Shown here: positions 7,301-14,135 of the stretch, piece by piece | Numbering within the stretch: position 1 is the stretch's first letter | Layout of the letters: each line of letters starts with the position of its first letter | Program-made: the position numbers and the translations under genes | Source: an uncultured Spirochaetota bacterium | GTDB taxonomy: Bacteria > Spirochaetota > UBA4802 > UBA5550 | Assembly: GCA_937872225.1 (NCBI GenBank) | Contig: CALMRZ010000020.1 | Location: forward strand, 1-37,782 | Direction of reading: 5' to 3' | DNA: 37,782 nt | The notes under the pieces: model-generated | The model's input: only the letters and a program-made list of their open reading frames with translations | Told to the model about the DNA's origin: nothing | Databases searched by the model: none

Positions 7301-9231
7301 TTCTTCTTCATCATGATCGGAACGGCATGGGCGGAGTCGAAGCGTATCCCGTCTATCCCGAACTTTTCCATGAGGACGGCAATGGAGTCCGACAGCCACT
7401 CCCACACCTCGAACTTGCGGTAATTCAAGAGCTTGCCGTCGTTCCACGAGCCGTAACGCCCGTCCGTGGAGGCGCGCACCACCAGGTTCCCCCCGTCGTC
7501 ATAGGTCCTGACCGAGTACTCGTCCGGCAGGTGGTCGCTTGACCGGTTGATGTGGGGGATGATGTCGACGATGACCTTGATGTCCAGCCGATGACAGGCG
7601 TCGACGAGCTTCTTCAGCTCCTCCTCGCCGCCCAGGGCCGGCTCGATGTCGACCAGGCTCATGGGCGAAAAGGGCGATGGCGACGAGGCGTTCGGCGCCC
7701 AGTCGCCGCGGTTGCGCCCCCGCTTCTGGACGCCCAGGAGATAGATGGTGGTCACGCTGTAATTCTTCTTGATGTCCCCCAGGTGGGCCCTGATGTCGGC
7801 GAATGTACCCAGACGGATCACCTCGCCGTTCTCGTTGTAGACCAGACCCGGGTGGCCGTTCCCGTCCGCCCAGTAGGCCCTGGTGTGGCCGTGGATATCG
7901 GGGAAGATTTCGAGGATGATTTCCCCCCTGATGTCGGGGACCGCGTTGATCCGGCCCGACAGGCCCGGCAGGGTAACCCAGGCCGTGGTCTTTCTTTTCT
8001 TTATAAGGACCGCGAAGTCATAGTGACCGTATTCCTCGAAGCGGTATTCGGCCGAGTACCGCTCCCTGCCCTCGTGGACCAGGGGTATCTCGACAAAATC
8101 GATGTCTTTATCAAGGAAGATGCCCCCCTGTGCGCTGTTCCGGTAGATCCTCAGATGGTAGACGACCGGTGCGCCGGGGATCTCGAAGGTGAAACGGTAG
8201 GTCTGCCCCACCGGTACATTGGCGAAGCGCGTCGCCAGGGGGGCGTCGAACTCCTTGGGAGCGAAGATCCTCTCGAGGACGATGTTGGCGCGGTTCCGTA
8301 TCTCGTGGATGTCGTGGCCCGACGCGGCCACCAGGAGCCGCACGATTTCCCGGAGGGACGCCCCATCGCCGGACATCTTGTAGCGCCGCGCCAGTCGCTC
8401 CAGGGACTTGACCGCCTCGAGGTTCCTCTCGTAATGAAAGTTCAGGATGTCGCCGGTGATGCGGGCGTCCAGCTCGCGCAGATACTTGGCGCGGCTCGCC
8501 GCGCTGAACTTGCGCACCCGCTTCTCGACGACCCCGGCCGCCTCCTCGACCTCGAACTGCTGGGCGTTCCGCAGGGTCTCGTCCAGCAGAAAGTTCAGAG
8601 ACCGCGATACGGCCGGGGGATACACCACGGCATGGGTGTAACCGGTCTGGATGGCCCGTTCCTCGATCATGAGGAGGAGCTTGAAGGCGCCGAAGAGCTT
8701 CACACCGGCGTTCCGCTTTTGTTCCGCCGTGAGGGCGTCGAAGATCTTGAGGCCCAGGTAGATCGTGGGAATTTCCGTCCAGGGCGGCCCCTGCCCCACG
8801 TGGGATATAACGGTGGTGTCCTCTGATATATGGAATAACGTGGGAACGCCGGGGAGCTCTTTCACGATGACGAAGCGCCGGGCCATGATTCCGTCGAAAT
8901 CGCCCTCCGCCGTGGCCCGGTGGGCAAAGACGATGGAGGCGATGAGGCGCGACGAAAGACGGATGTCGCTCATGAGTCGTCCCCGGACCGTCTGGTCGCC
9001 CTTTGAAACGGCGTCGAAGGCGCTGTTGCGCATGTCGATGAAGCGCTCCCGGTACAACTCGGCGGGATCGCCGGCGCGGAGGCTCGCCACGACCTCACGG
9101 TCAAGGTAGAACTCAAAGCAGCGGTTCTCCGCGAAGGCCCGCGAGATATGCTCTTTGACTATTTTATCGGAAATAAGATGCTCGTCGGTTATGCGGAAGC
9201 GGCAGAGGCTGCTGGAGATGACTGGTTCCAC
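4372..9231 (-). CDS. GH13 alpha-amylase-type / GT5 glycogen synthase fusion
   Basis: A 1619-residue fusion that probably builds and remodels glycogen or a related alpha-glucan in the cytoplasm. Residues 1-330 are an unrecognised helical region; about 340-440 looks like a beta-sandwich. A GH13 barrel follows, with GIRFDSAHA (nucleophile Asp632), VAECYWG (acid/base Glu717) and NHDE (Asp781), so its catalytic triad appears intact. From about 1075 comes a GT5 glycogen synthase: AEPFSKSGGLANVV (Lys1087, ADP-glucose loop) and HEPGGISQIE with the E-x7-E pair Glu1511/Glu1519. The start is GTG with GAGG nine bases upstream. No signal peptide is seen. The GH13 part could be a hydrolase, branching enzyme or glucanotransferase; I cannot tell which. 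Separate glgA genes are about 480 codons, so this is a genuine fusion. Confidence 0.88.
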   Translation of the reverse strand: MEPVISSSLCRFRITDEHLISDKIVKEHISRAFAENRCFEFYLDREVVASLRAGDPAELYRERFIDMRNSAFDAVSKGDQTVRGRLMSDIRLSSRLIASIVFAHRATAEGDFDGIMARRFVIVKELPGVPTLFHISEDTTVISHVGQGPPWTEIPTIYLGLKIFDALTAEQKRNAGVKLFGAFKLLLMIEERAIQTGYTHAVVYPPAVSRSLNFLLDETLRNAQQFEVEEAAGVVEKRVRKFSAASRAKYLRELDARITGDILNFHYERNLEAVKSLERLARRYKMSGDGASLREIVRLLVAASGHDIHEIRNRANIVLERIFAPKEFDAPLATRFANVPVGQTYRFTFEIPGAPVVYHLRIYRNSAQGGIFLDKDIDFVEIPLVHEGRERYSAEYRFEEYGHYDFAVLIKKRKTTAWVTLPGLSGRINAVPDIRGEIILEIFPDIHGHTRAYWADGNGHPGLVYNENGEVIRLGTFADIRAHLGDIKKNYSVTTIYLLGVQKRGRNRGDWAPNASSPSPFSPMSLVDIEPALGGEEELKKLVDACHRLDIKVIVDIIPHINRSSDHLPDEYSVRTYDDGGNLVVRASTDGRYGSWNDGKLLNYRKFEVWEWLSDSIAVLMEKFGIDGIRFDSAHAVPIMMKKNNFPFVFERKRDPAEMVEGTIIVNDREDDHYITTGYYDSACRDLIAVPLHFFLMLNVEKKMKELGKGFFINVAECYWGHERFLTRTGLIPYNSSLFKICENIIHGKTDVREIYHIYDSYFPSSLPEGTEMLGILGNHDERRALNTFGHRGLRAAVGLTCFMSSAIMDYEGSAEGEGWKVYLDNIFVNWNQFEYAAHRSLQPFYAEWYRFHREMKGRGYLVWANNTMVAAAAKFVGQDIWIGVFNFADANQNASIQFDSPALPIPRDRCYRLSDPLYSNLTGHYNYFTGRELTISRVNTVVSFTERVKLLKLEPVDLAEHYHDFLRDSLIRLCEMSNVDHIRENFAYEELSKNCATYERTVAFIKDHLVPVFWKEHRDLMDLGLKRGSFYLVRNGVLGGKTALDYARRMSKEPDQALATIGRDLIEHNRRGAMVFMSAEAEPFSKSGGLANVVYELPRELVKLGEEVFVISGYYKHGDDKSVRKMQEAVKKYNLTYTGVNVVFKIMGDDYEVGVHYARVEGVHYYLLDHHEFFDGLYWGVTSIEKIRRRVAFSRACVEVITSFNLNPSYTFTNDAYAGIFNGIVKCDHYYLNSMAFRRNTFLHIIHNGGWQYFDAYHRMENGFDLFNLFNLPSWTAGDFCDPVYPERLNCMAAGIRFADRVITVSPSYARQIEFACDGLERILKNVIGISNAIGSDFKMNLIKRFDASRFVAAAYPVFIEQVKADDALREKIEKRYPELLKGQNGAEEIADETRRAIVMRMRNKLFLQSARNLKVDPDIIIFSYIHRISEQKGYQLLLEASEGIFKNLKYQGVIGGAVSSGDRKGEEIAHGLYLLGQYYPDMVSVNIGFQDITVPLLASDLFLMPSMHEPGGISQIEAFAAGNLVVARATGGLRDTVFPVRMRGDAIEGNGFLFSDYNSWAFYDAMDRALQFFRSHDEATVFKARMNAEKSVYYWDRPAREYVETVYAITETIRVLE

Positions 9232-9265
9232 GTATCGATACCTCGGACAATAGATCGCGCCGGGA

Positions 9266-9300
9266 CCTGAGGGCGGGGGTCTCGATACTCCGCCCTCAGG
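9266..9300. repeat. Perfect 11-bp inverted repeat upstream of the GH13-GT5 gene
   Basis: Arms CCTGAGGGCGG (9266-9276) and CCGCCCTCAGG (9290-9300) are separated by 13 bases. It lies 35 bp upstream of the minus-strand GTG start, so it would be in the leader or promoter of that gene. No T-run follows on either strand, so it is not an obvious terminator. A perfect palindrome GTATCGATAC (9232-9241) also sits between the ribosome site and the GTG. A regulatory role is a guess. Confidence 0.45.
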
Positions 9301-9406
9301 ATCCCACCTTCATCGTATCGGCACGGAACCGTCCGTCAATCGAAAAATGGTACGGGTACGCGGCAACGCGACATAAAAGTCGTGCCGCCGTTAAGCAATA
9401 TTACCA

Positions 9407-9435
9407 TTGACAAACGGTCAATGCCGGATTATGCT
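9407..9435 (+). promoter_or_regulatory. Sigma-70 promoter with overlapping dyad, before the sensor kinase
   Basis: TTGACA (9407-9412) and TATGCT (9430-9435) are spaced by exactly 17 bases. The -35 box lies within a perfect dyad, ATTGAC-AAACG-GTCAAT (9406-9422), a plausible operator for a dimeric repressor. The next plus-strand start is 9523, giving a leader of about 80 bases. The remainder of the 291-bp gap 9232-9522 shows only the inverted repeat at 9266-9300. Confidence 0.6.
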
Positions 9436-9522
9436 GATGCAGCAGCAGCGACCGGTCCTCAGACAGGCATTGTACTCATGTGGTTTTCTGCCTGGAACAT
9501 ATAAAGATGAGGCGTGGCAGCA

Positions 9523-11436
9523 ATGGATGCGCAACTGATAACCGTACCATCACTATTGTTCCTCTCCTTCCTGTGCGGCGTACTGCTGGTGGCGAGCGGT
9601 CTGTACGTGGGCGTCTACGTCTTCACCAGGACCCCGGTTTACCTGTCTGTAGCGCTCCTTGGACTCACCGGATTGTTTTTCGTGGGGTCAGAGGCCGCCG
9701 TCATTACCTGCGGCCTCCTGAACGACCCGCACACGGGCATGCAGTTCCACCGTCTGGAGGCCCTTTCCGCGGCCTTTTTCCTCTTTGCCCTGCCCTATTA
9801 TCTCGGTCACCTCCTTGAACTCGGCCCGGGATTCAAGAAAGCGAACCGCGTCATTACCGCTGCCGGCGCCGTCGCCTTCATCATACTGGCCGTGGCTGCC
9901 TTTGCCGTGCCCGAATGGTTCATCGGCTTTACGAGCCACCTCAGCGCGACAGGGATGCCGTGGCGGGAAGGACGGGGCACGCCCGGCATCCTCTACCGCC
10001 TGCGGGACCTCCTCATAACGCTGGTGGCCCTCTACGGCGCGGCAATGATGGCGGCCGACCTCAAACTGAACCGGCGCTTCAGTTATGTCCTGTTCTCATT
10101 GATCGGCACCCTGTTCGCCATCTTGTCCGGGATCATCGATTTTGCCATCGCGGCGCGGGAACTGCCCAACGGTCTTTTCAGCATCAGGGTCTTCTCCATG
10201 TTCAGCCTGGGGGTCATGCTCTTCGTCCTGCTGTCGATGATCGGGATCATGAAATGGTTCATCGACCAGACAAAAATGATAGAACGGATGAACAAGATCG
10301 AGGCCCTCGGCATCATGGCGGGGGGGATCGCCCATGACTTCAACAACCTCCTTGCCGGCATACTGGGCAACGCGAGCCTCATGAAGGAGGGCACCGGGAT
10401 CGATGAAGCCAAGAAACCCCTCCTGGACGAAATAGAGAAGGCGGCGGTGCGGGCGAAAAACCTTTCCCACCAGCTTCTTACTTTCGCGCAGGGAGGCGCG
10501 CCGATCCGCAACACCGCGTCAATCGATCAGCTTGTTTTCGAGACGGTCGATTTCATCATGCGGGGGTCGAACATCACGGTGCACTACCACGTCGCGCCGG
10601 GACTGGGCGCCATATCGGCGGACATGAACCAGATCAGCCAGGTCGTTCAGAATATCATGATCAACGCGAAGCAGGCCATGCCCGACGGCGGCATCGTCGA
10701 TATCACCCTGGACAACTGCGCGGTAACGCTGGACACGCCCCATCTCGCCGCGGGGGAATATGTGCGACTCAAGGTGAGGGATTACGGCACCGGCATGGAT
10801 CCCGAGGTGCTGGCGTCCGTCTTCGATCCGTATTTCACGACAAAGGACAACGGTTCCGGCCTTGGCCTTGCCATATCCCTTTCCATAGTCAAGCAGCACG
10901 GCGGCTGGATCGACGCGGCGTCATGGCCGAAAAAGGGATCGGAATTCACGGTGATGCTCCCCCGCGCGGCGATGCCGGCTGACGCCAGCCCGGCCGAACC
11001 GGTGTCGGACGGCCTCCTTGCCGGCAGGGTCCTTGTCATGGACGACGAGGAGATCATCCGCACCCTGTGCGGAAACATGCTCGCAGCAATGGGCATCGAG
11101 TGCGACACCGTACGGTCCGGCGAGGAAGCGGTGGACGCTTATTCCGCGGCGGCGGGCCGGGGGAAGCCCTATGACGCGGTCATCATGGACCTCACGGTCA
11201 GGGGCGGCATGGGAGGCCGCGAAGCGCTGGGGAAAATCCTTGCCGTCGATCCTTCGGTGAAGGCCGTGGTCTCCAGCGGCTATTCTGATTCGAGCGAGAT
11301 GGCCGACTACCGCAGGTACGGCTTCGCGGCGGTCATTCCCAAGCCCTACACCTTCTCAGAACTCAAGAAGGTGATGACCCTGGTGCTAGCCGGCGAGCAG
11401 GACCGCGAAGGCGCCGAAATTAAAAAAAATGGTTGA
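9523..11436 (+). CDS. Membrane hybrid sensor histidine kinase with C-terminal receiver
   Basis: The protein has 637 residues. The first 250 are about seven membrane helices, a 7TM-type sensor. A HisKA segment follows with AHDFNNLLAGI (phospho-His271), then an intact HATPase: N-box NIMINAKQAM, G1 DYGTGMDP and G2 GSGLGLAIS. A receiver domain ends the protein, with acidic MDDEE, phospho-Asp556 (VIMDLTV) and a KPY motif. It should sense a membrane or external signal and relay phosphate to its own receiver, then probably onward to an unlinked partner. I chose ATG 9523 because GAGG is 10 bases upstream; the in-frame GTG at 9514 has GAGG almost touching it. No partner regulator is adjacent. Confidence 0.92.
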   Translation: MDAQLITVPSLLFLSFLCGVLLVASGLYVGVYVFTRTPVYLSVALLGLTGLFFVGSEAAVITCGLLNDPHTGMQFHRLEALSAAFFLFALPYYLGHLLELGPGFKKANRVITAAGAVAFIILAVAAFAVPEWFIGFTSHLSATGMPWREGRGTPGILYRLRDLLITLVALYGAAMMAADLKLNRRFSYVLFSLIGTLFAILSGIIDFAIAARELPNGLFSIRVFSMFSLGVMLFVLLSMIGIMKWFIDQTKMIERMNKIEALGIMAGGIAHDFNNLLAGILGNASLMKEGTGIDEAKKPLLDEIEKAAVRAKNLSHQLLTFAQGGAPIRNTASIDQLVFETVDFIMRGSNITVHYHVAPGLGAISADMNQISQVVQNIMINAKQAMPDGGIVDITLDNCAVTLDTPHLAAGEYVRLKVRDYGTGMDPEVLASVFDPYFTTKDNGSGLGLAISLSIVKQHGGWIDAASWPKKGSEFTVMLPRAAMPADASPAEPVSDGLLAGRVLVMDDEEIIRTLCGNMLAAMGIECDTVRSGEEAVDAYSAAAGRGKPYDAVIMDLTVRGGMGGREALGKILAVDPSVKAVVSSGYSDSSEMADYRRYGFAAVIPKPYTFSELKKVMTLVLAGEQDREGAEIKKNG

Positions 11437-11501
11437 TCGGATATTTATTTGTGTAAATAGAGACATCATTCAGACTCCATAACAGGTATGCAAACATTTA
11501 C

Positions 11502-12020
11502 ATGAAGAAAGCGAAAGGCCCTGCCGATGAATTCACCCGGGCTTATATGGAATATTATCCGCTCCTTCTCAGTTCGCTCCTCTCCAGGATAAGCAACCCG
11601 GAGGAAGCCAGGGACTTGTGCCAGGAGGTGTTCATAATTTTCCTGGAGAAATTCCATACGATCGCCAATAAGCGGGCATGGCTCTTCGGGACGCTGAGAA
11701 ATGTCCTCTACCAGCACTATGCCAGAAAGAAGCCTGACGTAGACATCGACGAAGTCTTCAATGACGAGGGCCTGGCCTTTACCAACGGCGCCAGGGACGC
11801 CAGGATCATGATAGCCGAGGCGATCGAACAGGTGGAATGTTCCGAGGAGGACCGGGTACTCCTTGATCTTATAGCGATACATGACTATTCATACGGAAAT
11901 GTTGCGGAAATCCTGGGGCTGTCGCGGAGGCAGGTTGAATACCGGTACGGCCAACTGGCCAAGAGTATTTTAGATTACCTTAAGAGCAAGGGGATAAAGG
12001 GCCTGGCGGATCTATTATGA
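11502..12020 (+). CDS. ECF-like RNA polymerase sigma factor
   Basis: A 172-residue sigma-70-type protein. Region 2 lies near residues 10-65 (YYPLLLSSLLSRI, then EEARDLCQEVFIIFLEKF, the classic D(A/L)-QE-F helix), followed by AWLFGTLRNVLYQHYARK. Region 4 lies near residues 115-165 with a helix-turn-helix (YSYGNVAEILGLSRRQVEYRYGQL). The length fits ECF factors. It would direct polymerase to a small regulon, probably of envelope genes. No good ribosome site precedes ATG 11502, so initiation may be weak or the start may differ. It overlaps the next gene by ATGA (12017-12020), the usual sigma/anti-sigma arrangement. Confidence 0.85.
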   Translation: MKKAKGPADEFTRAYMEYYPLLLSSLLSRISNPEEARDLCQEVFIIFLEKFHTIANKRAWLFGTLRNVLYQHYARKKPDVDIDEVFNDEGLAFTNGARDARIMIAEAIEQVECSEEDRVLLDLIAIHDYSYGNVAEILGLSRRQVEYRYGQLAKSILDYLKSKGIKGLADLL

Positions 12021-12571
12021 GCGACGATATAAAACAACTCCGGACCCTCATCGACACCTACAGGCTGTCCCGGCCGGTCTCCGCGGAACTCCAGCAGTAT
12101 GTCATCGACAGCAGGATGCCCGACCTGCGCCGTATCCTGAAGAAATCAGGCACATACACCCTGATAGCATGGCTCTCGATCATGATATTCTCGCTCCTCA
12201 GGAAATACGGACTCCATGTCACCATGATACAGAGCAAGATAATCGCCGGCCTTGCGGCTGCGGCGGTCGCATCAGGTTCCGCTGCGGCGGTATACGGCGG
12301 GGCGCGTTATGTCATCAAGGTCACAGGCCGCCCTGCTTCGCAGGTGGAGGAAACGGTCACGGAGCCTGAAACCGATATACAGAATAAAATCGAAAAAACG
12401 CCTGCTCAGCCGGACGTTCAAGAGCGGACTGAGGAAAAACAAACAATCCCTGTTCACAAAGAGAAGGCCGCTCCTTCCGGAAAAAAACATCACAGCACCG
12501 ACAAAGTGGGACCGGACAAAAAGAAAAAAGATGCCGAGGAAGACACGGTCAGCGATATACCGACATTATAA
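12017..12571 (+). CDS. Small membrane protein coupled to the sigma factor, possible anti-sigma factor
   Basis: The 184-residue product has an N-terminal cytoplasmic part of about 45 residues, two hydrophobic stretches (about 46-62 and 73-98, the second Ala/Gly-rich), and a long charged C-terminal tail rich in Lys, Glu and Pro. Its start overlaps the sigma factor stop codon, so the two are co-translated. That position and topology suggest an anti-sigma factor holding the sigma factor at the inner membrane. I see no zinc-binding HxxxCxxC motif or other known anti-sigma signature, so this role is inferred from context only. Confidence 0.65.
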   Translation: MSDDIKQLRTLIDTYRLSRPVSAELQQYVIDSRMPDLRRILKKSGTYTLIAWLSIMIFSLLRKYGLHVTMIQSKIIAGLAAAAVASGSAAAVYGGARYVIKVTGRPASQVEETVTEPETDIQNKIEKTPAQPDVQERTEEKQTIPVHKEKAAPSGKKHHSTDKVGPDKKKKDAEEDTVSDIPTL

Positions 12572-12591
12572 TCAACCTCGCAGGGTCCTCC

Positions 12592-13476
12592 TTACAGCAC
12601 CTCTTTTTTTTCCTCTTCTTTTTTCTTCCCGAAGTCAATCCGGTATATAACCGATGCGGTAAGGCCGTAGAAATGGTCGCAATATTCAGAATAATCCTCA
12701 TTCCTGGATTCCGACCAGACTGTCTTGAAAAACTGGTACCTGAACCCCACGGATATGTTCGTATGTATCGGTTTAATGAAATAGACAAATGACAGGTTCG
12801 CATTGGCGCCTATTTTATGCAGCGACCATTGCTCTTCTGGAAACGGAAGCACGAGTGACGGCGTGCCTGATGAATACCAATACTTTCTCCTGTTTATCGA
12901 GCTGGACTCATACAATAATGAGGTATTGATCAATATAAAGAAATTCTCCACCACATGAATGGAAAAACCGATTCCCAGGGCCGGGGCGTAATTATCATAC
13001 CTGTATTTCTCCAGGGTCCCCAAAAGCAGGGTCCAGACCAGAGGCAGCCACAGCGTTTCATTGTTTTGATATTTGTACTGCGTGTATTTAAATCCCGCGA
13101 ACAGCTTGAAAAACCTGGTGAATGAATAACCGACCGTCGTATCGCTGTCATACCGGTTGATAACGCGGGATTCCATCGTCGGGGACCACGGTATCGATGT
13201 CCGTTTGCGCTCGGATGCCGCTTCCAGCCGCGCGTAAAGGAAGCCTGAAGAAATGGTCACATTCCCCGGAAGCCGGAACGACAATCCCGGCCCGTAAAAA
13301 AAAGCGGGGTCCACTTTATACACCGAGCTTGGAGTGCTCCAGGAAGGCATCCACTGGCAGTACCAGGTCGACATGGCGATATCCATGCCGGCGGCCACGG
13401 CGCTGGCAGGAATCATCAGAAGAACCATCCCGGTGATCAGAAAAAGCAATCGATAGTTGCGTTTCGTTGTGTTCAT
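12592..13476 (-). CDS. Outer-membrane beta-barrel-like protein, paralogue of the one at 33853-34800
   Basis: I chose ATG 13476 (MNTTKRN) because it gives a clean signal peptide, hydrophobic through LLFLITGMVLLMIPASA with cleavage near AVAAG; the frame extends 28 codons further up without a signal-like start. The 294-residue protein alternates polar and aromatic residues in strand-like blocks, as in outer-membrane barrels, and ends in a charged Lys/Glu tail. Blocks such as DTTVGYSFTRFFKLFAGFKY, ISVGFRYQFFKT and DHFYGLTASVIYRI match blocks in the same order in the protein at 33853-34800. It converges with the sigma-factor pair, 20 bp apart. The ligand or function is unknown. Confidence 0.72.
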   Translation of the reverse strand: MNTTKRNYRLLFLITGMVLLMIPASAVAAGMDIAMSTWYCQWMPSWSTPSSVYKVDPAFFYGPGLSFRLPGNVTISSGFLYARLEAASERKRTSIPWSPTMESRVINRYDSDTTVGYSFTRFFKLFAGFKYTQYKYQNNETLWLPLVWTLLLGTLEKYRYDNYAPALGIGFSIHVVENFFILINTSLLYESSSINRRKYWYSSGTPSLVLPFPEEQWSLHKIGANANLSFVYFIKPIHTNISVGFRYQFFKTVWSESRNEDYSEYCDHFYGLTASVIYRIDFGKKKEEEKKEVL

Positions 13477-13846
13477 TTTTCCGTGGAAACCGTGATAGCG
13501 CCCTGTTTTCAACACCGCCCCCGGGGAGGCAACGGATACTGCCGATGTCTCTGACGGCACATGGTAACGGGCTCACGGTATCGGGCAAGCAAAAAAATCC
13601 CGCAGGAACTGCCTCCTTGTATTCCCGCGGTTTCCCGGAAGCGAAACGCGCCCCGGACCTTTCCCCGTCCACCCTGCAAGGAACCGTCCGCAGACCGCAT
13701 TGATGATGAGCTGGACGGCCTGATGCGGCAATGGCGGTTATATTCAGTGATATAAAATATTTTTGTGCCGTTTTCAGTCAAGACAGGACAGCATGGTTAT
13801 AGAAACGAATTTCAACCATGACATGGCTTGTTACACGGAGGGTTAT
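13477..13846. other. 370-bp divergent intergenic region
   Basis: This lies between the start of the minus-strand outer-membrane gene and the plus-strand small lipoprotein. No convincing gene is seen; the short open frames lack ribosome sites and are out of keeping with their neighbours. Near the plus-strand gene is an inverted repeat CATGGTT/AACCATG (13792-13798, 13814-13820) with an inner GAAA/TTTC pairing, which could fold in the mRNA leader. An AT-rich stretch (13741-13760, TATAAAATAT) is a possible -10 region without a clear -35 box. Confidence 0.5.
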
Positions 13847-14092
13847 ATGAAAACGATAGTCAGATGCAGTATCATCTTCATGCTTGCACTGTTTCTCGCC
13901 TGCGAATATAGAGATGAGGATAAGAGTAAAAAATGCGATAACACCTATGCGCTGAGCCTTGCCGCCTGCCGAACGCTTCCCGCGGCGAACCAGAGCGACT
14001 GTTTTTTTAATGCAATGGGGATTTTATTCGCCTGTGACCCAAAAAGCTACTGGAAAATGTGGGGATGCGACGACGGGGAGCCCTGCATGTAA
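13847..14092 (+). CDS. Small cysteine-rich lipoprotein
   Basis: An 81-residue product starting at ATG 13847, chosen because GGAGGG (13837-13842) precedes it and the signal peptide begins exactly there. The N-terminus KTIVRCSIIFMLALFLAC is a lipoprotein signal with lipobox FLAC, so the mature protein is about 63 residues. The mature part has seven cysteines counting the lipidated one (C...KKC, AAC, SDC, FAC, GCDD, EPC), enough for three disulfides, suggesting a compact extracytoplasmic domain. No known family is recognised. It converges with the AAA ATPase gene downstream. Confidence 0.75.
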   Translation: MKTIVRCSIIFMLALFLACEYRDEDKSKKCDNTYALSLAACRTLPAANQSDCFFNAMGILFACDPKSYWKMWGCDDGEPCM

Positions 14093-14093
14093 G

Positions 14094-14123
14094 AGGAAGG
14101 CCGGGGGCGCGGCCTTCGTCTCC
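14094..14123. terminator. Bidirectional hairpin between convergent genes
   Basis: Arms GAAGGCCG (14096-14103) and CGGCCTTC (14110-14117) enclose six bases, and outer GAGGA/TCCTC bases extend the stem past a short bulge. It fills the gap between a plus-strand stop at 14092 and a minus-strand stop at 14136. There is no good T-run, so termination efficiency is doubtful. Confidence 0.4.
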
Positions 14124-14135
14124 TCGCGCCCCATC

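Noticed and set aside
6340-8826. Long plus-strand open frames (about 400 and 424 codons) opposite the GH13-GT5 gene
   Set aside because: These are shadows of a strongly supported coding frame; composition is Val/Gly/Asp/Arg-rich without motifs.
13477-13846. Short open frames in the divergent intergenic region
   Set aside because: They overlap on both strands, lack ribosome sites and show no motif; the real starts at 13476 and 13847 are better supported.
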